A DNA stretch of 64,000 nt from Gymnothorax reevesii (lineage: Eukaryota > Chordata > Actinopteri > Anguilliformes > Muraenidae): assembly GCA_029721435.1 (NCBI GenBank), contig CM056573.1, positions 6,919,001 to 6,983,000 of the forward strand. The letters run 5' to 3'. The translations under genes were made by a program, and so were the position numbers. The notes under the pieces are model-generated. The model was not told where the DNA came from, made no database searches, and saw only the letters and a list, made by a program, of their open reading frames with translations. The number at the start of each line of letters is the position of its first letter. The first letter of the stretch is position 1. Shown here piece after piece: positions 1-40,740 of the stretch.

Positions 1-1097
1 CCAGTGTATTTCAAAATATTTGATGATGCACGGGTATATTCAGAACACGGGTCCACATTTTAAACTACCAAAAGGCCATCATTCCGGATTGTTAAAAAAT
101 ATTAAATCCATTGGGTCTTGAGAGCTTTTATTTATGAATCCATATTATGGGCTGCATTCAACTGGTGCTTTCGTGAAATGATTGTTTTCCGTAATTGTTT
201 CTGAATGATTGGAATGGTATGGGAAGCGCAGAAATGTGATTACTCACCACAGCGAAACCTGTGTGAAGCTTGGCAGATGGCTATTGGATGGTAACGTGGG
301 TCGAATGGGGAAGACCTTAGACTCAAGCACCTGTATCCTGGTTCGGTGATTGTGCTGCGTCAAAAGATCTTCCAAATTGATTGAAATTTTACGATGGGTG
401 ATAATGCGTGTGATTTTTTGCCTCCACTTCGAGGTTAGATGGTTTCATTTTTCCGGTGATGATTCAGCTATTGCCGATCTCGGAAAACTGTGAGCCGCTA
501 CTCACTGCTGCTGCCCGGGAACAGCCCAAAGCCTGGCTGCTTCAGAGACGCTCAGACCCAGTTGTCTGGCCATTGTGATTTGGTCCCTGTTGAACTCGCT
601 CAGGACCGATCTCTCTTGCATCTTGCATGCGTCTGAGCATGTGCAGCAGTCCAGCTGAATCAGATTAAATTTCACTAATTATTTGTCCAGTTCCCTTATT
701 CCCAGCTCCATGTTGGGTTTTGCTAGACTCCCGAGAGTTTCGACAACTCAAGAATAGGCGCCACTTTGTTTTCTTTGCACAGAAGTGAGCCCTTTTCCTG
801 CATGTCTCAGAAGGAAACATTGATTTTTGGGGGAAAATGATAAACCAGCTTGCAGTGGTTAAGAGGGGAAATGGTTAGACATGAGAAAACAGGAAATGAG
901 GGAAAACACCTCATTCAACTGGAGATTGTGCCTGATCACGTTCTGGAAACCAAATGGCTCCATGACCAGATTTATTTCGAACCCTCATGTTAACATGAGT
1001 GGCGGAAACAGGCCGTTATGCCCAACTAGCCTCGCCATTATCATATTACTAAAGTGAATCTTACACTTCAGATATTTGATGACTAAATGGTATGTTG

Positions 1098-1192
1098 CGC
1101 TAAATCAAGTCTGTTCTTAAAAATTCTCAAGGTTTCTGCCTCATCAACATGATCATGCAAGCTATTCCACACTGAGATTACTCTTTAGGTGA
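1098..1192 (-). pseudogene. Remnant of non-LTR retrotransposon reverse transcriptase C-terminus
   Basis: Read on the minus strand this short stretch encodes a WNSL motif followed by an IFKNRLD-like end, the pattern found at the C-terminus of L2/CR1-type reverse transcriptase ORFs (W-N-S-L-P then F-K-x-R-L-D). The frame breaks outside this stretch, so it is a fossil. The family is inferred from two short motifs only. Confidence 0.45.
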
Positions 1193-4100
1193 AAAAATAT
1201 TTCCTAATACCATTGCTGAAATGGTGCAGCTCTATCTAGGAACTCCAGGCCCTTCATACACCTAAGGCTGTTACATGTGTTTTTCTCCAACGATTCTCCG
1301 TCCCCTCAGTACACCAGCTTTATAGCTTTATTTACATTATAATACAAGGAGACTGATGGGCAGTCTCCAATATGAACGTCTCAATTGGTGTCACCAGTTT
1401 GTAATGTTATTACCCAAGAGAGTAATGGACAGGGCCTGATTCTATTAGTTTCAGTACACGGTACTCTGGCAAGGCTTGGGGCTTCGAACAAAGCCCACAT
1501 TGACTCCCGGACGTCCTTCTGACTACGAACAGAATAACAAGCATGGAGATTGTCATTGGGGTTAAAAAAAAAAAAAAACCTGGGTTTCCTGTCATATTTA
1601 TCCCTATTCTTGACAGACCGCATTAGTTTTCAATGCTTCCTCTGATATCTTAAAAGTCATAAGAACAAAATCTATAAAGAATGGACCAGCTAGCAGTTAT
1701 TCTTTCGTAATCATGTGACTGCTCGCTCAGTGACAGGATTCTTCCATACCAGGAAAAAAAAGCGACCAAAAGCGTGGTTGATTCCACGCTACTTAGCATG
1801 CAGTTCCTCAATTCACGACTCGATTCAGAATTCTAACTAAAGATAAAGCGCTTTTTATAAATTTTCAGTGAAAACATTTTGCTGAAAGGCTGCACATTAT
1901 CGCTGGGTTGGGTGTATTCAGCCAAAACCTCGGGGTTCTTTTTTTTTTTTTTTTTTTTTACTTATTGACCATTGGAAAAGAAGTTTCACTGGGGGAGTAC
2001 CAGGATTATTCTCTGATTTGAGATGCTGCCTGCCCTCCAATAATTTGTTACCCATGATTACATAATGTGCGGTTCGTAAAAAAAAAAAGTTTTTTTTTTT
2101 TTAATTATGACCAAATGCTCGTGGCAGAGGAATCATGTTTTATTAAGCTGTATTTATCCCAAAGTTTCAACTTGGTTCCCTTATGCTCTCACCTCTCATT
2201 AGACCAGTAACACAAAGCCTGCTCTACAGTTTATTAGACAGGGCAGTCAGCTACACAAGGTAGCTGGAAGCCTCCAGTACTTTTTGAATGCGTAGCCAGC
2301 TTAGCCAGTGTTCCACTGCGCGTGTGAAGAAGCATTAAACATTTAAACCAGTCGATACGCTGCTCATTGGAATGGGGGGGGGTTTCTTAATTTGACAAAT
2401 GTTCCGGACCCCTCTACTCCGTAAACCCCCACCCTCTGTCACCGCCTTTTCCCTTTTCCCATACTGCCTAAGGGCAGGCAGATAATCGTCGCTACTGAAA
2501 CAGAAAAAAGGCTCTAATGTGCCAAGCTGGGTCCTGCAGCGCCACAGGCATCGGTCCCCTTTGTTCTATTGTATTTATTAGCACTGCTGCTATGATTAGC
2601 AGATTTAGGAGCCAAAATGGTGCAGCCGCCTCATCAGGCTCCAACAGACCCTCAAAGTGTTAATGCTGGCCTCTCTTATAGCATCGGTGAGCGAGGGCTT
2701 TCTTACACTGCAGTTATATTTTACATCTAGTATTGTAGCATAATGATTCACACTTTACAGATTTATAAGAGTTATTATGGTCTGAATGCTTAGGCAATGG
2801 ACTTCCTTACAAATGTATAGTGCTGCACTTGGACAGTATGTACACTGATTAGATCAGTTGCACTCAAGATCACCTAATATGTATTACATAGTTATTAGTC
2901 TATGTAATCACATTTGGATATCTGAACATTAGCTGACCTGTCGACCATCACAAGAAAATGTACGAATGTAAGACCTTTCCAGTTTACATACTAATACTGA
3001 TTATCAAAGTTTTCAAAATTTACAGTAAATTATTGATTCCTACTCCTCTTAATTGAAATTTACTGGTAATTTTTGGCAGGCAATGACGATTAGAACAGTC
3101 CAAACTGTTACGAGCTTAGATTTGGGAGTTCAACTGTTCGTCTAATCTTATTGAAATCTTATCACAGGCCCACAGCTTATTTTAACTACAAAGTGGTTTG
3201 GAGACTGAATCAAACACAAAGTTACTTTAGCTTAATACTAGTATTTCATCAGCATGCTTGTCGTGTCAACCTTACGCAAGTTGATGAAAACATTTTCCAC
3301 CGTGAAACGGAGAGAAGTGCAAAATGAGACGAACAGAGGAGAGGAAGATTGAAAACCCACAACCTACATAAACAGCACAATCAGTAGCTACAGCTGATCA
3401 CACTGAGGGAATAACAGGACAATCCAACAATCACCAGGAACAGCCCACAGGCTGCTGAAACAGGAGAATCAAACAGTCACTTGGACTGTGACACTGTTGA
3501 ATTGTTTACAAGGCAGCACTGGTCAAGGATAATTGATCACTGCCCTCAGTTTTAATTTTAATTCAATGTGATTTTCAAAACTTTTTGATTTGGGGTTGTG
3601 TTTTTTCCCAAATACTTGTACATAATTAATTGATTATTGCTTGCATTTATTGTTATATGCAGACTTTTTATATTTTATATTTGGTCAAGAGTGTCAATAA
3701 TTTAAAAGCGTAAAATCTGTTTTATTAGGAAGCGGCTCTACATTCAGATAATGGCTGTTCTGTAGGAGAATAACGGAGGTCCTGAAAGCTTCACCTCTGT
3801 CCTGCTCTTTAACACATTTCAGGCAGCAAACTGATCAATTCCTGCTCATTAATGATTCCCCATCATTGATTTTTAATTGCAGTCGAGCGGATCTGTGACC
3901 TGGTAAACTAACTAGGCCTAACGGCACATCCCCTTAAAAAGGCAAACCCATCAGATTCTGGCCATTAAGCCCCAGATTAAGAGCTGCAACCCTCTAAGGC
4001 CCATTGGGTCACGTTGGAACGAGCTGGCGCCTGTGAGTTGGGAATGGAGGAATAAAGAGGTCTGTACATCCACACAAAATAATGCACAGTTTTCTCCTGA

Positions 4101-6552
4101 CAGGTATGTCATTCAGGAAAGTCAGGAATTTGCAGGGTAAACACTCTGCCCATATCAACACTTAGGCCAGAATTATGACCATTTCCATTTGCAAGTATGA
4201 CCAGTTTTACATATTCATTTTCAAGCAGGACACTGTTTCATCTTCCTGAATGATCACTTTGTGAACCTCTCTCCTTGATACATTCATTTAATGGAGGATA
4301 ATGAGTAATTTCATGTCAAATCAACATAGGCCACCTGGCTGACCACCTTGCATTGTTTCATACTCTAGGTATATAATGCAATTATTTCCAAAAACGAGTC
4401 TACAAAATTTTGGCTTCTATTTTCTTGAAGTATATGATATTTACTTTATCTGTGATAAAAATCGCGAAGTTTTCATCACTTATGCACTATTCATGCTTCA
4501 TGTTGTATATTTTCAGGGTTTGCTCAACACTATTAGATGTCTATAATTTCTAAAATGGTTGGCCTACAGTTGCAAATTTGCCAAGTTATGGCTTGCTGAA
4601 TACTGTATTATTTAAAAATTATTTTGTGCTTTGGAGCCAAAGCACACTGAACTATATCAGATATCAGATGTTTAAAAAAAAATTGTGTTTAATCATAATG
4701 CGAATTGTGAAAAAACAGGGGGAGGAGACATTTTGAAACAGATTCAAAAGCTAACTGTCCAGGTTCGCACAGCTTCCACTGTGTGTGTCTACGCCCATGT
4801 GGGTGTGTGCATGTATGCGTCCCCACGACTCTCATTTTGACACATTTCACTAAAAACTGAAGTTAAGCAAAAAATGGCTGACGTCTTACAGCAATTTAAA
4901 TGAGGCTGGATTTAGCTGAAAGAACTCTCATAGCTTTCAAATTCAAAAAACAAAAATATATCAAGATAAATTTAAAAAAAAATCTTTTTAATAATCCTTG
5001 ATTACCATCGTGTCCTGTAGGTGTGCTATAAACCTGGAAGAAGTCTTGTGTCAGCACCTGAAATGGGAAATGCAGACTCGTAAACACTGAGCACGAACAC
5101 ACCGCCGAAGAACAGACAGACCTGAGCTCACCACTCATGTGACCACAATCCGACTCCAGAGGGCAGTTGATTAAATCAACCAACTGAATTAGGAGGACGT
5201 CAGTACTATAATTTGTTGGCAGAATTAACGCTTTGTTTAAAGGTTCATTAAATGGTGTTTCTCCCATGCCAGATTTGTTCCACTGATGTGAGAGTCAGGC
5301 TTGCTCCGGCGTAAAGACCCTTCCAATTATTAGGCTGAAGTCTCAAATACATAATTAACACAGCATGATTTTCCTCTCTGGCAGAGACAATAGTTAATCA
5401 GCCATTATATGACCAATCAACTGAGTACCTGCACAAATATGCCGTATCAACACCCCCCGCCCCTAGTCACAGACCGGTTCCTCTCCGACAATATGATGAC
5501 AGAACATGGTGTACCAATTATTCCATTGTACTGGTAAACATCTGGGGCTTTTACTGACAAAAAATTTATGAATTAATTAAATAAGCCAAAATAAACTGAG
5601 TTAGGCTCTTTTATGCAATGCAGTTTGATTTCAGCAAGTAAGCCTGAGGTTTGATCGATGTGCCTCCCTCTTTTAAATTCTGTCTCAGCTTTATAATGGC
5701 TTTCTTGAGTTCATTAGCACAAATCTGCAGCTCATCTTGACAAATGCTAATGACGGACATCAAAGTGGGCAAAATTAGAAAATACTGAGAGCGACCTAAT
5801 TAAAGATGGGCACAGGAACAATAACAGAAAACACTCATCAGAAAGATGCGAGGAGCCACTTTTCCCAATCATTATGGTGCTGTGAAATGTGGGGACAAGG
5901 TAGAAAACCTTGATTTCTGCTGACATCCAAAGCAAAAGATGCACATACTGTAGACATTAAAAAAACTATGAACTTTAAAAAATATGCTTATCTAACTCTA
6001 ATGTAATGTTTAGGATTGCAGAGTGTTGGTCCGAAACAAGGTGTTTCAATTAGTAAGGAGCTCAATTTGTTGACTGTACAATGATTGGCATCTGTCTGTC
6101 TTTCAAAGCTGTTTGAAAACACATTAGAGGGGTGAAGACACTCAGAAACAGATCTGCGGCTAATGAATGTCGACTCATTTGAATGTAAATAACTGAATGA
6201 CTTTTCAGTTCCATCCATTTTTCAATTCTTGTCACATCATGGATTCATTTTGTCGTATTTCTAGCTCATATTCTAGTTTGACAACTTCTTGCCACTGGAA
6301 AGTGGGAACAGCGTCAACCAAGTTGAGGTACTGTGAACATATACATATCAGTATGTGATATAGAAATGAAGTATGATGCAGGAACAAAGATTAATTTCGC
6401 TGAACAAAAATAAAACTTGCACATCCAGTTCAAAGAAAGTTTGCTTGCATTTTGCAGTCCATCTTAATTTGGACTCCTGGATCAGTTATAGGCAGGAGAA
6501 GGTGCAGTCAAAAAGGACGGAAAACTTTGTCAAAGAAAGGCACCCTCTTCCC

Positions 6553-6655
6553 CACAGTAAAAAAATAAAGATATTCTGTTGAAAGGCTACCTATTAAAAA
6601 CACATGACATTTCAGCCCATCTGTTCAACAGGGCCTTCAAGATGGAAAAACAGAA
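6553..6655 (+). repeat. Dispersed repeat, copy 1 (pair with 8878-8985)
   Basis: About 100 bases here (AAAAATAAAGAT, then TATTAAAAACACATG, then CAACAG) recur in the same order and orientation at 8878-8985 with many substitutions. The class is unknown; it is probably a fragment of an old transposable element. Confidence 0.4.
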
Positions 6656-7189
6656 AAGATTAGAGACAGATCATACCTGCAATCCATTAGACGTCGAAAG
6701 TCGATACTTCCGTGTTGGTATTTCCGAAGTCCGATGTCATTGCGTTCCCATGCATCTGGTCAGAAAATGTGGACGTCCACCACGGACTCAACGTCTGTTT
6801 TGCAAGTCTCTGAGCTCCATCGTCAACTACAACAGAGCTTTATCTATAATTAATGGTGCAATTAATGGTAATTAGATATGACAAAATATTTTCATTTTGT
6901 CCTTTATCAACATTTCCACCTGAAGCAGTGCCTCAGTCCTAATGTATGAATAAAGGGAGGAGTGCCTCGCTGGCTTTTAAAGGCCTCAATCAAGCACAAA
7001 TAAATCATCTCAGTGAAATGACTAAAACAAACTTGTAACAGCACATTTCTCAACAAAAACAACTTATAAAGTACAAAATTGATGAAATGGTTGTTCCGCT
7101 TACTGTTTGCAGTGAGTTCATTGCCATTTTGCTGTGGCCTCAGGTGTGTTTATGTCAGCGAGATCAGGCTGGCTGGTTGTGATGTTATG

Positions 7190-8410
7190 TTTCATGCTGA
7201 GGCTCCTGAGTGTCTGATGAAACCCCCCTGAAGTCGCGGGTTTTAGTTTTGAGCTCTGGGTCACAAACTGATGACCAGACATTTTCCTTTGGGGTTTTAT
7301 GGCAGAGAGCAGCATTCATCGTTCCATCAATTACGGCAAGTTTCCCAGGTTCTGAAGCAGCAAAGCCGCCCCAGACCATCAAATTTCCAGCCCTGTTTGA
7401 TTGTTGGTATGACGATCTGATTGAGGAATGCTGTGTTACTCCAGATGTAACATTAGCTCAGAGGATATTATCCCAAAATTGTTGGGTATCATCAAGATAT
7501 TTTGCGGCAAATGCGTGATGAGCTCGTGTTATTTTTAGTCAGCAGTGTTTTTGTCTAGCGAATCCCTCATGGATGCCATTTTTGCGATGTCTCTTTCAGA
7601 TTGTGGAATCGTAAACATTGACCTTAACCCTAGAACACTATTGCTAAAATTAGTAACACCATCACTAACGCCGGGTGATTTTTCCCGATATAGTAAAATA
7701 CACAATAAAAAGTACTTGTCATCAAAAAATGACAATACATGACAAATTAGAGTAGTGTTCTTTTATTTTCAACTGTGCCATGTCTAACAAAATGACAAAA
7801 AGTACCCTGAGGTAAACAAAACACCCATGTCTTCAAAGATGTCAAAGACAATGCTGAAGCTACCCTGGGACCCATAACACTCAGACAAACGCAACATAAT
7901 GAAAATCACGTAAACACGTTTGCTCGGGTGAAAATCACCCGGCGATAGTGTTCTTGGATTAATTGAGACAAGTTGTGGCCTGCAGTTCGTTAGATGTTAG
8001 TTTGGGTTCATTTGTGACCTCTTGGATGAGTCATTGTTGCACTCTGAGAAATTTGGTCAGACCATTTCTGAAAAGATTCACCACCGTTCCAATTTTCCTC
8101 CCAGTAGTAGATTTGCTCTGACTGTGCTTTTCTTTAGTCCCAGTGTCCTAGAAATGGCTGTGTAACCCTTTCTGGACTGACAGATGTAAACAACTTCGTT
8201 TCTTATCAAATCTTGAATTTCTTTAGAGTGTGGTATCAAGTGCTGCTTTTTGCCTTTTTCACATTGCCAGTGATTTAACATTCAACAAGACTTGCAGTAC
8301 TTACGCTTGGTTGTGTTAAAATCAATGTGATCATCAATTTAATTTGTTCAATTGGGTGTTTTATTCACCAAGGGGCAATTACATTTTCTCATAGGTTAGT
8401 ACAGCAAAAT
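7190..8410 (-). mobile_element. Degenerate Tc1/mariner element, interrupted by a MITE
   Basis: The minus strand carries broken Tc1-type transposase. Near 8080-8260 is the N-terminal DNA-binding region (SKEIQDLIRNEV, then GYTAISRTLGLKKSTVRA, paired-like helix-turn-helix). Near 7295-7380 is the catalytic-core stretch MVWGGFAASEPGKLAVIDGT. The intervening DNA also follows the common fish Tc1 family, but the frame is destroyed. The right end, near 8370-8400 (GGGGCAATTACATTTTCTCA), resembles the outer end of that family. The copy is split at 7628-7958 by a piggyBac-like MITE, so it is inactive and older than that insertion. Confidence 0.75.
7628..7958. mobile_element. piggyBac-like MITE with TTAA target duplication
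   Basis: A 331-base non-coding element flanked on both sides by TTAA (7624-7627 and 7959-7962). The left end CCCTAGAACACTATTGC and the reverse complement of the right end (TCCAAGAACACTATCGC) match in 14 of 17 positions. Inner inverted copies of CGCCGGGTGA lie at both ends. TTAA duplication with CCC-type ends is the hallmark of piggyBac. No transposase is inside, so it would have been moved in trans. It lies inside the Tc1 fossil at that element's own TTAA. Confidence 0.82.
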
Positions 8411-8877
8411 TTGTCTTTCAATGAATGCAATGATAATTTACAAACCGCATTTTGTGTTTTCTTGGGTTATCTTTGTCTAATATTAAAACTAGTTTGATGA
8501 TCTGAAACATTTAAGTTCCACAAATATTCAAAAACAGAAAAGATTAGGAAATGATAAAAATTCACAACACTGCACCATATAGTTTAAAACATTTACAGTT
8601 GTCACAAACTTGCCAAGAATTTGATAAAGCGCAGACCACAATTTCAGCACAGTCCTGATTTAATTCATGTTGGAGCTGCTCAGTCAAAAATATCAAGCAG
8701 CTGCACTTGACTTAACGCATCTATGGCTGGGGTTAGGTTTGCTCTGGTCAGATGAGGCCAAATTGGAGAGACACATTCACAGCATATTACATCCACCATG
8801 ACATATAGTCTTAGATCACTGATATTTTAGAACTGTTTTACTACCAGTAATCAAGGGGTCTGTTGACAAAGGACGGC

Positions 8878-8985
8878 ACCAATCTTACGGTAGAAAAATA
8901 AAGATTATTCATCGTAAGGTTATATATTAAAAACACATGGTCTTTCATCCCCTCTGGCCAACAGCTACTTCATCAGATGAACAAG
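8878..8985 (+). repeat. Dispersed repeat, copy 2 (pair with 6553-6655)
   Basis: Diverged second copy of the repeat at 6553-6655, in the same orientation. Just upstream, near 8735-8765, lies a fragment reading L-W-S-D-E-A-K-L-E, like the first catalytic aspartate region of a Tc1 transposase, so this area is a patchwork of old DNA elements. Confidence 0.35.
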
Positions 8986-9324
8986 CGACAATAAAAAGAC
9001 AGAGAAGGATTATATCCCCAGACAGTGAGAGAAAGTTGAAGCTGATCAGCCAAATTATGAAATTATGTAGGATAGAAACTATCTACTACCTACTTTGGAG
9101 AGACTCGCATTAGACATCCGCGCCTTATATAACTGTGCACAAAACATTTTCACACATCCAAAAAAAAATTTATGCTGCGACAAAACTTTTTTACAAGTTC
9201 ACAATACGAATAACCCTTATTTGATTCCGCAAACTGAGCACTGTCCGGCGGCGCTTACGACAGCACTGTACAATTTTTGCTGTAGCCTTTCATTGTTTGC
9301 TCTGATTCTTCGAATCTTTTCATA

Positions 9325-10935
9325 CAACCCAAAACCAGTGAAGTTGGCACGTTGTGTAAATCGTAAATAAAAACAGAATACAATGATTTGCAAATCCTTT
9401 TCAACTTATATTCAATTGAATACACTGCAAAGACAAGTTACTTAATTTTCGAACAGGTAAACTTTGTAATTTTTTGCAAATATTAGCTCATTTGGAATTT
9501 GATGCCTGCAACATGTTTCAAAAAAGCTGGCACAAGTGGCAAAAAAGACTGAGAGAGTTGAGGAATGCTCATCAAACACTTATTTGGAACATCCCACTGG
9601 TGAACGGGCTAATTGGGAACAGGTGGGTGCCATGATTGGGTATAAAAGCAGCTTCCCTGAAATGCTCAGTCATTCACAAACAAGGATGGGGCGAGGGTCA
9701 CCACTTAGTGAACAAATGAGTGAGCTGATTGTCGAACAGTTTAAAAACAACATTCCTCAACGAGCTATTGCAAGAAATTTAGGGATTTCATCATCTATGG
9801 TCCGTAATATCGTCAAAAGGTTCAGAGAATCTGGAGAAATCACTGCAAGAAACCGACAAGGCCGAAAACCAACATTGAATGCCCGTGACCTTCGATCCCT
9901 CAGGCGGTACTGCATCAAAAACCGACATCAGTGTGTAAAGGACATCACCACATGGGCTCAGGAACACTTCAGAAAACCACTGTCAGTAACTACAGTTCGT
10001 CGCTACATTTGCATGTGCAAGTTAAAACTCTACAATGCAAAGTGAAAGCCATTTATCAACAGCACCCAGAAACGCTGCCGGCTTTGCTGGGCCCAAGCTC
10101 ATCTAAGATGGATTGATGCAAAGTGGAAAAGTGTTCTGTGGTCTGACGAGTCCACATTTCAAATTGTTTTTGGAAACTGTGGACGTCGTGTCCTCCAGTC
10201 CAAAGAGGAAAAGAACCATTCGGACTGTTATAGGCGCAAAGTTCAAAAGCCAGCATCTGTGATGGTATGGGGGTGTATTAGTGCCCAAGGCATGGGCAAC
10301 TTACACATATGTGAAGGCACCATTAATGCTGAAAGGTACATACAGGTTTTGGAGCAACATATGTTACCATCCAAGCAACGTCTTTTTCATGGACGCCCCT
10401 GCTTATTTCAGCGAGACAATGCCAAGCCACATTCTGCACGTGTTACAACAGCATGGCTCCGTAGTAAAAGAGTGCGGGTACCAGACTGGCCTGCCTGTAG
10501 TCCAGACCCGTCTCCCATTGAAAATGTGTGGCGCATTATGAAGCGTAAAATACGACAACGGAGACCCCGGACTGTTGAACAACTTAAGCTGTACATCAAG
10601 CAAGAATGGGAAAGAGTTCCACCTGAAAAGCTTAAAAAATTGGTCTCCTCAGTTCCCAAACGTTTACTGAGTGTAGTTAAAAGGAAAGGCGATGTACGCA
10701 GTGGTAAAAAGGCCCCTGTGCCAACTTTTTTGCAATGTGTTGCTGCCTTTAAATTCTAAGTTAATGATTATTTGCAAAAAAAAAAAAAAAAAAAAGTTTC
10801 TCAGTTGGAACACTAAACATCTTGTCTTTGCAGTGTATTCAATTGAATATAAGTTGAGAAGGATTTGCAAATCATTGTATTCTGTTTTTATCTACGATTT
10901 ACATAACGTGCCAACTTCACTGGTTTTGGGTTTTG
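9325..10935 (+). mobile_element. Nearly intact Tc1/mariner transposon with long terminal inverted repeats
   Basis: About 1.6 kb, bounded by inverted repeats of roughly 110 bases (9325-9438 and about 10822-10935) that differ at only a few positions, flanked by TA dinucleotides. Inside is one transposase reading frame of normal family length with a single in-frame stop. Near-identical ends and an almost complete frame mean insertion was fairly recent compared with the other DNA elements here. A 19-base poly(A) run near 10776-10794 follows the ORF. Confidence 0.88.
9686..10759 (+). pseudogene. Tc1/mariner transposase with one premature stop
   Basis: One frame runs 357 codons, broken only by TGA at 10043-10045. 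The start chosen is the ATG of M-G-R-G-S-P-L-S; the frame is open 50 codons further upstream, but that part is outside the conserved protein. In order: an N-terminal helix-turn-helix region (ISSSMVRNIVKRF), a basic linker (RNRQGRKPT), then the DDE core with W-S-D-E-S (first Asp), Q-R-D-N-A-K-P-H (second Asp) and P-I-E-N-V-W (Glu), giving the Tc1-type DD34E layout. The cut-and-paste enzyme would act on the flanking inverted repeats in the nucleus. As it stands the product would be cut before the catalytic core, so this copy is probably inactive unless the stop is read through. Confidence 0.88.
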
Positions 10936-11639
10936 TATATTAAGGACTGTTGACGATGAAACCCGTCACTGCCGTGCAACCGCACATTGAGAAACGTTCT
11001 TTCACTTTTTGAATGTTTGTTCACGCAGCTTTTGGCAAAGTGGCGGACCATTCATGACCTCTCATTTCATAACCAATCATTATTGAATCACAAGTGATCT
11101 ATTCACCCGTTCCCCTGCAAACTGGTGATTCTCCACATCTTTACAATTTTCCCTCGCTAGGACTATAAAGTTATTCTATTCTATTCCTGTCCCTACTTGA
11201 GGTAATTTAAGGGAAAATTTACAGACCATTTCATTCTGATTTTATTTGCATTTGAAGACCACAATGGAAAAATGATCAGTCACATTTTCACCATGTGGAG
11301 AAATGATGAATTAAAAATTCAAAACCATCTAAGAAACAAACCACTGAAAAATATAAAATATATAAAATGGTATAATAAGATATAATATTATTATAGATTA
11401 TAATTAATATGTCAATTTATGATATATAAAATATTTTAAAAAATTGGACTCTGATCGGTTTTCCTTCGTGGTCTTCGTTTATCTTACTACCCCATTTCTT
11501 GTCCAATTGAGGTTGAAGATGAAAATCAAAGTGTTTTAAGCTTGGCAATCATTATTACTAAGTTACGCTATGTTTAGTAAACAAAAACACAAATGATTGA
11601 CATCAACAGACAGTTTACATTCCAACCAACTTATCTATC

Positions 11640-11898
11640 CGCCTTTCGGACCAATCGCGCGTTTGGAGTGAGGGCGGGGGTGTGGGAGAGAGAGAGAAAG
11701 TTGGGAGAGGATGGAACTATTTACTATCTGGGCGCCACTGCCGCAGCATCAGCATCTGTTAAACTAAAAAGCACCGGCGTCAGCGTGAACTACGCGGGCT
11801 ATAGCGCGTAAACTGGACGATACAGAACGCCGTGCTCAAAAGTGTCTATTTTCCTAAACCAAAGAAAGTTGACAAACCGTTTTCTTCAGTCAGGAGCC
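11640..11898 (+). promoter_or_regulatory. Likely ltk promoter and 5' leader
   Basis: GC-richer DNA directly upstream of the ltk start codon contains a CCAAT box (11651-11655), a GC box GGGCGGGG (11672-11679) and a GA-rich tract (11685-11700), with no clear TATA box. This is typical of a CpG-type vertebrate promoter. The transcription start cannot be fixed from sequence. Confidence 0.5.
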
Positions 11899-39401
<27,503 letters not shown>

Positions 39402-40740
39402 CTCCGTAAATCACCCTGAGGAATTCTGGGACAGGAACGCACACCACACCTCATGTCTACAGAAGGCACACACAACGGCTTTGGAAAGTATTTGTTATAG
39501 ATTAGATCCACACATGTGCAGGTATTTTTGAAAACCTCGCACTTTCCATCCATTTTGACCTTTGGTCCTCATGCAAGCTGCATTTTCTGTCACGGAAAAG
39601 GTAAATTCTGGAAAGCGCGTTCCAGCAGGACGATTTCAAATCCTTTTTCATCGTTTGCTTGTGTACAGGGCAAAGTGAGTTTTTCTCTTGGTGACATCAG
39701 AGAGCTTGTGCCTCATAGCGAGAGTTTAAGGCTTGTGATTGGTCTACACGGTCGTACATTAGATTATATCATCACCACCTGTTGGTTTGTCATTCGCTTG
39801 AAGGCACTGTTATGATATTTTTGCTCCTTTGTATGGAAATGTATTTGGAAAACAAACAAGGAAAACCCTGTCTTTAAAAAATAGAGGGGTTTTTGTGGAC
39901 TAGGCCTTAATTATAAATGAATCAAATCAAGTTTTTTTGGCCTTTAAATAACTCAGAATGGCAAATCAAAAACAGGTTTTTAGACAGTCGTAAATTTAAT
40001 ATGAAGTCCTCTGGTCAGAATTTGTTCAGAGGAGATGGTTTGACAGACCTAAGCCTACCCAGAGGCATTGTACACATGATCATTCTATGATGACAATGTG
40101 ACTTCGCCTGTGGCAGCCAAACATGGGTGGATATACCCGATACCTGACCGTGGTAATGCATGTCAACTTTCCAGTTTGTTTTCCGGCTTTAATTCAAGGG
40201 TCAAAAGTTTTCAGCAGCAGGATGGAAACACTGTCATGACAGGAAAATGTATGTTTTCTCAGCATACTGCTCTAATTACAGAACTAACGAAGATTGTTGA
40301 GGCTTATTTTGCATGGCAAATAGCTCTTCATTACATATTGTTTAAATTAGACTCCACCAAAAGCAAACATGCTTCCAAACTCGCAAAGGTCAAAAGTAGT
40401 CATTAATATTTACATTCCCAAATCAATTTGTACTCAGGTAAAATGGATACAGTCGGAGAGGAGCATGTATAGAAATAGAAAATATTTTCAATTTTCAGGA
40501 TAGAAAATTCATCGCAATACTTTGTGGATATAAAAGACATGCCCATTTTTATTTTGTATTTCTCTTGGGCATTTTTTCATTGTTAAGCCATAGTATGCGG
40601 ATGATAATATCACCGGATGCCCTTTATATAATGTTATATATCATTATGTATGTAATTTTTTATATAATATAGCTCAATTAATCCCGGGTGCAGCTGATTC
40701 CCATTATGTTGAGGAAGCTCTTATAAAGTAAATAAGTAAA

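Larger units (their letters stand above)
1..7189. other. Intergenic DNA upstream of ltk, no gene recognised
   Basis: About 7 kb with no convincing coding exon. Six-frame ORFs here are short, lack recognisable domains and show no paired splice sites. It holds a LINE-like remnant near 1.1 kb, poly(T)/poly(A) runs near 1.57, 1.94 and 2.09 kb, and a segment near 3.34-3.48 kb that resembles 47.76-47.90 kb. The stretches 2.2-2.8, 3.75-4.1 and 5.3-5.75 kb are not visibly repetitive and could be unique regulatory DNA, but nothing in the sequence proves that. Confidence 0.6.

Noticed and set aside
5200..5260. 123-codon minus-strand ORF 4896-5267 as a gene
   Set aside because: No domain, includes AT-rich low-complexity ends and no splice or promoter support; likely chance.
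10043..10045. TGA in the transposase as a selenocysteine or readthrough codon
   Set aside because: Nothing in transposase families supports recoding; a single inactivating mutation is simpler.
11593..11811. 72-codon ORF upstream of ltk
   Set aside because: It lies in the promoter/leader, is out of any recognised family and ends before the ltk start; at most an uORF, with no supporting feature.
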